64,000 nt of DNA from contig JAFVBA010000010.1 in NCBI GenBank assembly GCA_017480245.1, positions 186,001-250,000 of the forward strand, given 5' to 3'. The translations under genes and the position numbers were made by a program. The notes beneath the pieces are model-generated. The model was not told the origin of the DNA and ran no database searches. It worked only from the letters and a program-made list of their open reading frames with translations. The first letter of the stretch is position 1, and each line of letters begins with the position of its first letter. Below, piece after piece: positions 43,320 through 52,569 of this stretch. The DNA comes from Bacteroidales bacterium (lineage in GTDB: Bacteria; Bacteroidota; Bacteroidia; Bacteroidales; P3).

Positions 43320-44393
43320 GTGATAAATTATATTCTGCAAAAAATCGGTTACGGTGTGCTTGTGATTTTCGGAGTGGTAACGTTGGTGTTTTTTCTTTTC
43401 AACATACTGCCCGGAGACCCAGCAAGAATGATGTTAGGTCAGCGTGCGGACGAAAAGAGTATTGAGATTATTCATAAGGATTTAGGACTTGATAAACCAA
43501 TATCAATACAGTATATGAATTATCTTAATGATTTGTCGCCGATTTCATTTCATTCTACGCAGAATTCTGGTAATTTCTTTTTAGATACTACAAAATACAC
43601 TTCTTTTGTTACTCTTATCAAAGCAGGTTCTGACCGTGTGATACTGAAGAAACCTTATCTCAGACGTTCTTACCAAAGTAAGCGCAACGTTTCGGATATA
43701 CTTTCGCAGGCATTCCCAAATACGATAATATTAGCCGTTGCTGCAATATTGTTTGCCTTTGTTATCGGCGTGCTATTGGGAAGTATTTCATCACTATATG
43801 CAAACACTTGGGTGGATAGGCTAATACAATTATTGACTTCAATAGGTATGTCGTTGCCTTCGTTTTTCGCTGCCATAATCATCGCTTGGTTGTTTGCTTT
43901 TGTGCTTAGCAAATATACGGGATTGAGTATGTTCGGCTCGTTGTATGTAGTTGATGATATGGGGGGCGGAGAACATTTGCAATTAAAGAACCTTATCTTG
44001 CCTGCGCTTACATTGGGAATACGACCTTTGGCAGTTATTACCGAACTTACGAAAGCTACTTTATTGGATGTGTATTCGCAGGATTACATACGTACAGCCA
44101 GGGCAAAGGGATTGAATAACCGTCAGGTAATTTGGCGCCACGCTTTAAAGAATGCACTTAACCCTGTGATAACTGCCGTAAGCGGTTGGTTTGCTTCGCT
44201 TATCGCAGGAGCAGTGTTCGTAGAATATATTTTCGATTGGAAAGGTGTCGGAGTGGTTATCGTAGATAGTTTGGAGAAATACGATTTCCCTGTGGTGATG
44301 GGAGCATTGCTTGTCGTTTGTATTCTTTTGGTGTTGATAAATATTGTAACCGACATTTTGTACGGTGTTCTTGACCCGAGAATACGCAGATAA
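43320..44393 (+). CDS. DppB/OppB-type ABC transporter permease
   Basis: 357 residues from a GTG start at 43320 (MINYILQKIGYGVLV). N-terminal helix and LPGDPARMMLGQRADEKSIE, then BPD_transp_1 domain with five helices, the EAA-type loop KATLLDVYSQDYIRTARAKGLNNRQVIWRHALKNAL (read in two pieces) and C-terminal DPRIRR. An unusual charged insertion of about 50 residues (about 75-125) lies between helix 1 and the core. Members import peptides or nickel with a DppC partner, ATPases and a binding protein; none of these is in the window. Confidence 0.9.
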   Translation: MINYILQKIGYGVLVIFGVVTLVFFLFNILPGDPARMMLGQRADEKSIEIIHKDLGLDKPISIQYMNYLNDLSPISFHSTQNSGNFFLDTTKYTSFVTLIKAGSDRVILKKPYLRRSYQSKRNVSDILSQAFPNTIILAVAAILFAFVIGVLLGSISSLYANTWVDRLIQLLTSIGMSLPSFFAAIIIAWLFAFVLSKYTGLSMFGSLYVVDDMGGGEHLQLKNLILPALTLGIRPLAVITELTKATLLDVYSQDYIRTARAKGLNNRQVIWRHALKNALNPVITAVSGWFASLIAGAVFVEYIFDWKGVGVVIVDSLEKYDFPVVMGALLVVCILLVLINIVTDILYGVLDPRIRR

Positions 44394-44425
44394 AACGATG
44401 CCATTGCGTGTTTTTCTAATTTTTT

Positions 44426-44593
44426 TTCTTGAAAGGGCGGCGAGAAATCAACTAAAGGCAGCAAGAAATCAAGAAGAGGCAAAGATAAATGCAAGAATAA
44501 ATTAAAAGAATTTAAAAATAGTAGTTATTAGTCTAAAAATCAAGAGTATAAATGTTGGAAGTTCAGAAATTAATTAAAAAATGGCATAAAATT
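44426..44593 (+). repeat. Array D: eight 21-bp units
   Basis: Units of exactly 21 bp begin at 44426 and repeat eight times, sharing ATCAAGAAAARGGCARARAT with AAAT/AATT in a fixed column. Units 1-3 are the most alike (GGCGGCGAG, GGCAGCAAG, GGCAAAGAT); later units lose the GC core. It ends at the promoter of the following small gene. No inverted arm was found. Confidence 0.7.
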
Positions 44594-44595
44594 TG

Positions 44596-44625
44596 TTTGT
44601 GGTAAAGAAAAAATTTGTAACTTTG
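44596..44625 (+). promoter_or_regulatory. Promoter of the small exported protein gene
   Basis: TTTG (44596-44599), 18 bases, TAACTTTG (44618-44625). It fixes the start codon as 44653 or later and rules out the ATG at 44593. Confidence 0.65.
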
Positions 44626-44652
44626 CAACCTGTAAATAAAATTGGAATAAAA

Positions 44653-44922
44653 ATGAATCCATATAAGATATTAAAGATGATGACAATGAAGAATATGAAG
44701 TTACTGTTAGCAGCAGTAATAATGTTATTCACAATAGGAGGTGTTAATGCGCAGCCACCGGTACCTGGTTCTAATGGTTCAAGTCCGATGACGCCTCAGC
44801 AGTCTAAGCACTCTATTAACAGAGAGGCGCCTATTGGTACGGCAACATTACTAATGCTCGGTTTGGGTGGCGCTGTCTTAGGATTGAAGATTAGAAAGAA
44901 TAATAATTCTAATGAAAATTAA
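44653..44922 (+). CDS. Small exported protein with C-terminal anchor-like tail
   Basis: 89 residues. N-terminal signal sequence MKNMKLLLAAVIMLFTIGG ends near NAQ-PPV. A short Pro/Ser/Gln-rich mature part (PPVPGSNGSSPMTPQQSKHS) leads to REAPIGTATLLMLGLGGAVL and then LKIRKN, that is a P-x-G motif, a hydrophobic helix and a basic end. This tripartite tail resembles the short Bacteroidetes sorting signals of the PEP-CTERM/PID-CTERM kind, but no exosortase gene is present here. Followed by a strong terminator, so it is a single-gene unit. Function unknown. Confidence 0.7.
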   Translation: MNPYKILKMMTMKNMKLLLAAVIMLFTIGGVNAQPPVPGSNGSSPMTPQQSKHSINREAPIGTATLLMLGLGGAVLGLKIRKNNNSNEN

Positions 44923-44964
44923 ATAGAGACTTTATAATAAGGCATGAATAAAGTCGTTCTCCTG

Positions 44965-44997
44965 ACACTAACTTTCTGAGTTAGTGTTTTTATTTTT
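44965..44997 (+). terminator. Terminator after the small exported protein gene
   Basis: ACACTAACT (44965-44973), TTCTG loop, AGTTAGTGT (44979-44987), then TTTTATTTTT. Confidence 0.85.
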
Positions 44998-45039
44998 CTG
45001 TTTATTGCACGGAATTTTTATTTTAGTTGAATGATTGCA

Positions 45040-45081
45040 CAAAAAGAAAAGAACAGACTGCGTATTTGCAACCTGTTCTTT
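45040..45081 (-). terminator. Terminator of ppdK
   Basis: On the minus strand AAAGAACAG (45081-45073) pairs with CTGTTCTTT (45056-45048), followed by TCTTTTTG. Confidence 0.75.
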
Positions 45082-45106
45082 CAAAAAATATTCAAAAAAA
45101 TGAGAA

Positions 45107-47827
45107 TTAGCAATTTTGTTTCTCTGCTTCAATGGCTGCTTGTGCAGCTGCCAAACGTGCAAGAGGCACTCTGAATGGAGAACATGACACATAATCAACA
45201 CCGCTATTGTAGAAGAATTTAACGCTTTCGCCGTCTCCTCCGTGTTCTCCGCAAACGCCTATACGCAATTTCGGATTTGTTTTTCTGCCGTGTTTGATTG
45301 CGTGCTTAACCAACAGACCTACGCCATCCTTATCAATAGTCTGGAACGGGTCATTGGATAATATTTTCTGTTCTGTATAAGTGTGAAGAATTAAATTAAC
45401 ATCGTCTCTTGAGAATCCGAACGTCATCTGGGTTAAGTCATTAGTTCCGAATGAGAAGAAGTCAGTCATCTTAGCGATTTCACCAGCTGCCATAGTAGCA
45501 CGCGGAACTTCTATCATAGTGCCGAATTTGTAGGTGATTTTCATATGTTTCTCTGCCTCAACTTTAGCATGGATGTAGTCGCAAAGACCTTTCTGATGTT
45601 TCAATTCTTCAACGGAAATAGTCAATGGTATCATTATTTCAAGATGAGGGTCAAAGCCTTCGCTCTTTACGTCAGCGTATGCTTCAAACAGCGCACGGAA
45701 CTGAATCTTTGATATTTCAGGGTAAAGAACTCCCAATCTTACTCCGCGGATACCCATCATTGGATTGACTTCTTGCAAAGCGTTGATTCTGTCTTGCAAT
45801 TCTATCAGCGTGATTCCCAAATCCCTTGCAATGATTTTCTGTTGTGTTTCGTCCTTTGGTGTAAATTCGTGCAAAGGTGGGTCCATCAAACGTATTGTTA
45901 CAGGATGTCCGCTCATTATCTTCAAAGTGGATTTCACTGATTCACGCATATAAGGTAACAAAGCGTAAAGATAAGAACGTCTGTCTTCGGTTGTGTCTGA
46001 CAAAATTATCTTTCTCATAATTGCCAAAGGCACTTCGCTGTCTTTTCCGTAGAACATATGTTCTATTCTGAACAAACCAATTCCTTTTGCTCCGAAATCA
46101 AGGGCTTGTTGTGTGTCAATAGGGTTGTCGGCATTGGTTTCAACTCCGATAGTCTTGATTTTATCAACCAAAGACATAAATTGTTTGAACAAAGGAGAGT
46201 CGGTAGGTGAAACCATCTTGATACTGCCTTCATAAACATAGCCTTTAGAACCGTTTAGTGAGATAGTGTCGCCTTCTTTAAAGATTTTCTCGCCGATTTT
46301 TACGACTTTATCGCCCATGATAGACAAATCCTCAGAACCGACTATGCAACATTTACCCCAACCTCTCGCAACAAGGGCTGCATGTGAAGTCATTCCTCCG
46401 CGTGCTGTCAATATACCGCCTGCTGCTTGCATTCCTTCAACATCTTCAGGGTTGGTTTCTTCACGAACTAAGATAGCAGTTTCGCCAAGGTCGTTCAAAC
46501 GCATTGCTTCTCTGCTCGTCATGGCTATTTTTCCGCAAACACCGCCGGGACCTGCAGGAAGACCGTGTCCGATAACCTCTTTGGTTGCCTCATCTTTGAC
46601 ATCCAAAACAGGATGCAACAATTCGTCCAATTGATTGGTATTAACACGGCAGATAGCAGTCTTTTCGTCAATCAAACCTTCGGAAAGCATATCCACAGCC
46701 ATCTTAACGGCAGCCGTTCCCGTTCTTTTGCCGACACGGCATTGCAACATATATAATACTTTGTGTTGAATAGTAAATTCAATATCCAACATATCGTGAT
46801 AGTATGCCTCAAGATTTTTTCTAACCTCGCAAAGTTCTTTATAAACCTCAGGCATAGAATCTTCAAGTGAAGCAAGATGTTTGTTGTGAGCGTTTTTAGT
46901 TTCGTTATTCAACGGATTAGGAGTACGGATTCCCGCAACAACGTCTTCGCCCTGTGCATTGACAAGCCATTCTCCGTAGAAATTGTTATCTCCTGTCGCC
47001 GGGTCTCTTGTAAATGCCACACCCGTAGCAGAATCCTCGCCCATATTACCGAAAACCATAGCCTGAACATTGACAGCAGTCCCCCAATCTTCAGGAATCT
47101 TCTCTATACGGCGGTAAGATACGGCTTTGTCGCCCATCCATGATTTGAAAACGGCCTTAATACCGCCTTCCAACTGCTCTTTTGCATCGTCAGGGAAATC
47201 AACTTTCAATTCCTTTTTGATAATCTGCTTAAACTTACTTGCAAGATACTGCAAATCCTGAGAAGTTAAGTCAGTATCGGATTTATAATTGTGTTGCTTT
47301 TTGTAATCGTCCAAATACTCGTCCAAAAGTTTCCTTATACCTTTGCCTTGTACGGGTTCTTTACCTTCGGCTTTCTCCATAACAACGTCAGCATACATCA
47401 TAATCAAACGTCTGTAGGAGTCATAAACGAAGCGCTCGTTATTAGTTTGGGCAATCAACCCAGGAATTGTTTCGCTTGACAAACCGATATTCAAGACCGT
47501 GTCCATCATACCCGGCATTGAGATTCTGGCACCCGAACGACAGGAAACCAACAAAGGATTTTCCTTATCACCGTATTTAGCACCCATTATTTCGCCTATT
47601 TTGTCCATTCCTGCCCAAACATCTTCCATCAAACCCTGTGGAAGAGAGCAGTTATTGGCATAATAATCCGTACAACATTCCGTAGTAATCGTAAGACCTG
47701 CTGGAACAGGAAGTTTTAAAAGACACATTTGTGCAAGATTGGCACCTTTTCCGCCAAGAAGATTTTTCATTGACGCATCACCTTCGGCCTCACGGTTTCC
47801 AAAAGTGTAAACATATTTTTTCGTCAT
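45107..47827 (-). CDS. ppdK: Pyruvate, phosphate dikinase
   Basis: 906 residues, full length. N-terminal ATP-grasp domain (KNLLGGKGANLAQMCLLKLPVPAG, then SCRSGARISMPGMMDTVLN), the central swivelling phosphohistidine domain with GGMTSHAALVARGWGKCC (catalytic His), and the C-terminal PEP/pyruvate TIM barrel with GIGLFRIEHMFYG, MIPLT and GVCGEHGGDGESV. It interconverts pyruvate + ATP + Pi and PEP + AMP + PPi, working with enolase encoded next door. The reaction direction is set by PPi status. It has its own -7 box and terminator. Confidence 0.97.
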   Translation of the reverse strand: MTKKYVYTFGNREAEGDASMKNLLGGKGANLAQMCLLKLPVPAGLTITTECCTDYYANNCSLPQGLMEDVWAGMDKIGEIMGAKYGDKENPLLVSCRSGARISMPGMMDTVLNIGLSSETIPGLIAQTNNERFVYDSYRRLIMMYADVVMEKAEGKEPVQGKGIRKLLDEYLDDYKKQHNYKSDTDLTSQDLQYLASKFKQIIKKELKVDFPDDAKEQLEGGIKAVFKSWMGDKAVSYRRIEKIPEDWGTAVNVQAMVFGNMGEDSATGVAFTRDPATGDNNFYGEWLVNAQGEDVVAGIRTPNPLNNETKNAHNKHLASLEDSMPEVYKELCEVRKNLEAYYHDMLDIEFTIQHKVLYMLQCRVGKRTGTAAVKMAVDMLSEGLIDEKTAICRVNTNQLDELLHPVLDVKDEATKEVIGHGLPAGPGGVCGKIAMTSREAMRLNDLGETAILVREETNPEDVEGMQAAGGILTARGGMTSHAALVARGWGKCCIVGSEDLSIMGDKVVKIGEKIFKEGDTISLNGSKGYVYEGSIKMVSPTDSPLFKQFMSLVDKIKTIGVETNADNPIDTQQALDFGAKGIGLFRIEHMFYGKDSEVPLAIMRKIILSDTTEDRRSYLYALLPYMRESVKSTLKIMSGHPVTIRLMDPPLHEFTPKDETQQKIIARDLGITLIELQDRINALQEVNPMMGIRGVRLGVLYPEISKIQFRALFEAYADVKSEGFDPHLEIMIPLTISVEELKHQKGLCDYIHAKVEAEKHMKITYKFGTMIEVPRATMAAGEIAKMTDFFSFGTNDLTQMTFGFSRDDVNLILHTYTEQKILSNDPFQTIDKDGVGLLVKHAIKHGRKTNPKLRIGVCGEHGGDGESVKFFYNSGVDYVSCSPFRVPLARLAAAQAAIEAEKQNC

Positions 47828-47879
47828 AATTAAAGAATATTAAATAAGTTAATACTATAATTCCTTCAAAAAGGATTTG

Positions 47880-47887
47880 CAAAATTA
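47880..47887 (-). promoter_or_regulatory. -7 box (TAATTTTG) for ppdK
   Basis: Minus-strand TAATTTTGC, 53 bases before the ppdK start codon. Confidence 0.55.
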
Positions 47888-48013
47888 ATCATTTTTTTTG
47901 ACTTGGCAAAGTTGAATAGTTAAAAAACGACAACCAAGACAAATTTCTTAAGTATAAAAAGACATTGCAAGTTTCGCCGGTAATAATTCGTAAAATGACG
48001 ATATAGAGTTACC

Positions 48014-48099
48014 GAAATAAAGTGCCGAATCACGAAATCCTTTTCTGAAAAGAGTAAAATGTTTTTTGAAAAGAATTTACTAATTCGGCACTTTATTTC
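48014..48099 (+). repeat. 86-bp nested palindrome (family I, copy 4)
   Basis: GAAATAAAGTGCCGAATCAC at the left, ATTCGGCACTTTATTTC at the right; inner TTTTCTGAAAAG and TTTTTTGAAAAG 21 bp apart. It lies between ppdK and eno in a 350-base gap otherwise holding only the ppdK promoter and the eno terminator. Confidence 0.85.
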
Positions 48100-48117
48100 A
48101 AGGTTTAGATAATTCGG

Positions 48118-48151
48118 AAAAAGAAAAGAGCGGATAATTAAACCCGCTCTT
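48118..48151 (-). terminator. Terminator of eno
   Basis: On the minus strand AAGAGCGG (48151-48144) pairs with CCGCTCTT (48133-48126), followed by TTCTTTTT. Confidence 0.85.
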
Positions 48152-48178
48152 AACATTATGTCCGCTATTTAAGAAAAA

Positions 48179-49483
<1,305 letters not shown>

Positions 49484-49521
49484 TTAATTTAATTATTTTA
49501 AGTAAAATTTTAATCAGGCTG

Positions 49522-49529
49522 CAAAGATA
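49522..49529 (-). promoter_or_regulatory. -7 box (TATCTTTG) for eno
   Basis: Minus-strand TATCTTTGC, 48 bases before the eno start codon. Confidence 0.6.
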
Positions 49530-49585
49530 TTACATTTTTTTGAGAAAACAAGACGGCGAATTGCAAAATAGTCAAAATAAATGCT

Positions 49586-49593
49586 TATTTTTG
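49586..49593 (+). promoter_or_regulatory. -7 box (TATTTTTG) for the PNPOx-like gene
   Basis: TATTTTTGC, 26 bases before the ATG at 49619, divergent from the eno promoter. Confidence 0.6.
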
Positions 49594-49618
49594 CAATCAA
49601 AATAAAAGATTTACAACG

Positions 49619-50068
49619 ATGATTACACAAGCGATTGAATTTTTAAGGAAAAACAACGAGGTATCTTTTGCTACTTGCGAGGCGGATAAGCCTAAGATTA
49701 GGGTATTTCAGATTATGAAGATTGAGGGAACTGATTTGTTTTTTGCAACTTCGGCGAAGAAAGCTGTTTATAAGCAACTGCAAGCAAACCCTTGTATAGA
49801 AATTATGGCGTTTAAAGGTAAGATTTCGGTAAAATGCGTTGGCAGGGCGTTTTTTGACGTAAAAGAGGAGACGAAGCGTTGGATTTATGATAACAATCCT
49901 GTATTGCAGCGTTTGTATGATGATTATTCGGGAATTGAGTATTTCCGTATGGAAGTGGAATCTATAGATTATTATGACTTGCAGCCTACGCCGCCGTTGT
50001 TTAAGCATATTGACGTTGCTACGGGTAATGAAGCTGACGGTTTTGTGGGTGATAAATATTCTAAATAA
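49619..50068 (+). CDS. Pyridoxamine 5'-phosphate oxidase-like FMN-binding protein
   Basis: 149 residues with the split-barrel flavin fold: VSFATCEADKPKIRVFQIMKIEGTDLFFAT, then KKAVYKQLQANPCIEIMAF and GRAFFDVKEETKRWIYD. This is the short PNPOx-related family common in anaerobes, often annotated as oxidase but of unproven substrate. It may use FMN or F420-like cofactors to reduce small compounds. Single gene with its own promoter. Confidence 0.85.
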   Translation: MITQAIEFLRKNNEVSFATCEADKPKIRVFQIMKIEGTDLFFATSAKKAVYKQLQANPCIEIMAFKGKISVKCVGRAFFDVKEETKRWIYDNNPVLQRLYDDYSGIEYFRMEVESIDYYDLQPTPPLFKHIDVATGNEADGFVGDKYSK

Positions 50069-50361
50069 GAAAATAAGCGTTGCTGTTATTGTTTTTCAAA
50101 CGGCAACTCTTAATTTAATTAATATTTATTTCGTCTTGCCTTAGCAAATTCCGACTGCTCAATAATATTCAATATTAAGAATTAACTATTTGTTTGTTTA
50201 ATAGAATTGGAGAGAGGAAATAAAAAAAACAAGACGGGTAGTTTATGATTATTTTTCAGATACCCTCTTATTATAAAGTTATTTAGAGATTCTATTCTTA
50301 TTTCTTTTTAAGTATAGAGTGGATTCTTTTTTCAGATTTCTTAGTTGGCTCCGAATAGTTA
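50069..50361. other. Gap of 293 bases with no feature seen
   Basis: AT-rich sequence between the PNPOx-like gene and the decayed gene. No tRNA, clear promoter, terminator or array was recognised. Confidence 0.5.
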
Positions 50362-50905
50362 TCATTTTGGTTGATATGTATCATCACGATAGTACTTCTC
50401 TATGCCGGAATCACCAAACACAGTTTCCATATAACCAACACTTGTTGTTATACCTTGATAAAAAGAAGTATATGTAATTTCTTCAATCGTATTAACAGGT
50501 AATGAAAACATAAGAGATGCAAAAGCAGTCTTACTTTCATAGTCATTATCGTAATCATTGTCGGCAGACAAAAAGCTGTCATCTTCTGTATCTATTCTTC
50601 CGTAAAAAACATTTAACTTAAGACTTTTTGAAAACGATGTTTCATCTTCTATAGCTTTCTTAAATTCATTCCAAGCAGTCTGGCGTTTGGAATGAAAAAC
50701 ATAATCAATAACATAAACCTTATCTTCCTGCATATTATAAACAAAAGGACAACTCCATATATAGAAGATGTGCCTTTCAAATTTATTGATGCAATGTTCA
50801 AACCTAATGTCGGTGCGACAAACAGGTCGCCTTTTGATATTTGAGCCTGCATTGTTATTGTAGATGCAAGCAACAAATACCGACAAGAATCTTTTTTACT
50901 TTCAT
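50362..50905 (-). pseudogene. Frameshifted remnant of a small exported beta-barrel-type protein
   Basis: Three reading frames must be joined. ATG 50905 starts MKVKKILVGI; a second frame supplies the rest of a signal peptide and mature start (LLLASTITMQAQISKGDLFVAPTLGLNIASI, read in parts), typical of outer-membrane barrel proteins; a third frame gives the C-terminal half (YVIDYVFHSKRQTAWNEFKKAIEDETS ... GDSGIEKYYRD). The joints fall near 50875 and 50740. The 174-residue frame ending at 50362 is open only because of these shifts. A gene recently broken, or assembly errors, would look alike. Confidence 0.6.
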
Positions 50906-51053
50906 TATGATATTTACTTTGTTTAATGCCTACGTCCTTTATAGCGATTCGGCTTTTCTGTTTCAGTTTGCAAAATTACAACGAAAGATAGTGCAAATAA
51001 GAAAATCTGTGTCGTGAATAAATCTACTGAATTGTAGAGAATTTCTCTACAAA

Positions 51054-51278
51054 TTATCTTTTTATTGCTTTATCTGCGGAATGTAGTTCGTTGGAAAGGT
51101 CTTTGAAAAAATTGTGATTGAGAATTATAGAAATTTTTTCCAATAATGCCGTATCTATTGCAGACTTTTTGAAAATAAGATATACATTCGTGCGGTCGCA
51201 AGGTATTTGTAATGCCAACCAAGTAACCATTCTGCCTTGCGATTTGAGAATTCTTTGTATGTGTCTGCCGATATGCAT
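51054..51278 (-). CDS. Small HTH (XRE-like) DNA-binding protein
   Basis: 74 residues: IGRHIQRILKSQGRMVTWLA, then QIPCDRTNVYLIFKKSAIDTALLEKISIILNHNFF (two parts). The pattern fits a helix-turn-helix with G..IQ..L...GR.VTWLA..I.CDRTN.Y.IF....IDT..L..IS..L...FF, a small family frequent in Bacteroidales genomes whose members are often solitary. Target genes unknown. It lies next to the decayed gene and the large array E region. Confidence 0.75.
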   Translation of the reverse strand: MHIGRHIQRILKSQGRMVTWLALQIPCDRTNVYLIFKKSAIDTALLEKISIILNHNFFKDLSNELHSADKAIKR

Positions 51279-51656
51279 TCTTTACTTCTTATTTTTTCAT
51301 CATAAAAAGAAATCGTTAACTTTTCTTTATTTGTTACTTGATGGTCTGGACTTATCTTTACACTACAAAATCAAAGTACACGATTGGCAGAATGAATATT
51401 ATAAAATCATTATTACACACAAATCTTTGTAGTGTTTGAAAATGTTCAGTTTTCAAGTAACAAAGTTGCGTGAGTTACGCAATTATATATCTTTATTCAA
51501 ATTTCCTCTATGTCTCTACTCTTTACATGTTATTATATTGTTATTTAACATTTGCAAAATTGCAAAGTTTTTGTGAAATATCGGAATTTTATGAGGTTTA
51601 TTAGCATTTTGCCGAAGTGATATGTCAATTTTTCTCCTTTATTTCGCCATTATTTT

Positions 51657-51810
51657 CTGCCACATCGTATATTCCTTTTGCCACTTGCGAAGAAATTTTG
51701 AAAAAAGGGGGTATTTTGAATGAAAATACCGGGTATTTTTGATAAAAAGAGGGGGTATTTTTCAAATTCTTTCCGCAAGTGGCAGAATTTACTTGCGATA
51801 TGGCAGTAAA
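51657..51810 (+). repeat. Array E: seven 22-bp units forming a nested palindrome
   Basis: Units begin every 22 bp at 51657, 51679, 51701, 51723, 51745, 51767 and 51789. The two left units carry TGCCACATCG and TGCCACTTGCG; the three central units carry AAAANNGGGGGTATTTTT or AAAATACCGGGTATTTTT; the two right units carry CGCAAGTGGCA and CGATATGGCA, reverse complements of the left ones. The whole 154 bp therefore reads almost the same on both strands. It lies in a 630-base gap (51279-51912) otherwise without features. Confidence 0.8.
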
Positions 51811-51900
51811 AACATCAATTTAGGCAAAAATCAATTAAAATAAATTGTTATTAATACGCAAATTTGCATTAGTCAATTGAGGGAATAACAAAATTTATTC

Positions 51901-51908
51901 TACTTTTG
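51901..51908 (+). promoter_or_regulatory. -7 box (TACTTTTG) five bases before the mpg start
   Basis: TACTTTTGC matches TAnnTTTG. Because it ends at 51908 and the ATG is at 51913, the message would be leaderless or nearly so. Confidence 0.55.
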
Positions 51909-51912
51909 CAAG

Positions 51913-52431
51913 ATGGAAAACAAGATTTTGGATAAAAATTTCTACAAACAGGATTCCGTTACGGTGGCCAAGCAACTTATCGGGAAGATTCTTTGCATTG
52001 AAAAGGATAATCAAATTATCCGCAAACGGATTATCGAGACCGAGGCCTATCACGGAGAAAATGACACAGCCTGCCATGCGCACAAAGGCAGAACCAAACG
52101 CACCGAAGTTATGTTTCACCAAGGCGGCGTTACTTATATTTATCTTTGTTACGGAATGTACGATATGCTTAATGTTGTTACAGGTGAGGAAAACTTCCCC
52201 GATGCCGTCCTTATCAGAGGTGTTGATGATTATAACGGGCCTGGCAAACTTACGAAGGCACTTGGTATTACCAGAAAGTTGAACGATTGGGATTTGACGG
52301 CACAAGAAAAGATTTGGATTGAAGATGACGGCAAGAAATTGAAATTTCACTCTGACAAACGCATAGGGATTGGATATGCGAGTACAAAAGACCAAAACCG
52401 CAAGTGGAGATTTTGTGCCGATTTGCAGTAA
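51913..52431 (+). CDS. mpg: DNA-3-methyladenine glycosylase (AAG/Mpg family)
   Basis: 172 residues, slightly short for the family (about 190-200). Blocks: KNFYKQDSVTVAKQLIGKIL, RIIETEAYHGENDTACHAHKG (catalytic Glu in ETEAY), RTEVMFHQGGVTYIYLCYGMYDMLNVVTG (two parts), AVLIRGV and GPGKLTKALGI. It excises alkylated purines such as 3-methyladenine in base excision repair. The C-terminal part is trimmed after GIGYASTKDQNRKWRF. Convergent with mreB. Confidence 0.95.
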   Translation: MENKILDKNFYKQDSVTVAKQLIGKILCIEKDNQIIRKRIIETEAYHGENDTACHAHKGRTKRTEVMFHQGGVTYIYLCYGMYDMLNVVTGEENFPDAVLIRGVDDYNGPGKLTKALGITRKLNDWDLTAQEKIWIEDDGKKLKFHSDKRIGIGYASTKDQNRKWRFCADLQ

Positions 52432-52455
52432 CAAAACTGAGAAAACACAAGACAT

Positions 52456-52488
52456 AAAAAACTCTTCACCTACGTTGTAAGTGAAGAG
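52456..52488 (-). terminator. Terminator of mreB
   Basis: On the minus strand CTCTTCAC (52488-52481) pairs with GTGAAGAG (52469-52462), followed by TTTTTT (52461-52456). Confidence 0.8.
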
Positions 52489-52569
52489 CAAACAATAACC
52501 TTTAACTAATCTATTATGATTGAAGTAACAACTTCCTAATTTAATTATTTATGACAACTCTTTTCCGAA

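Noticed and set aside
44593..44652. ATG start upstream of the small exported protein
   Set aside because: It lies on the promoter, and the residues it would add are not signal-like.
51657..51810. CRISPR-like array
   Set aside because: The units are contiguous 22-mers without unique spacers, and no cas gene is present.
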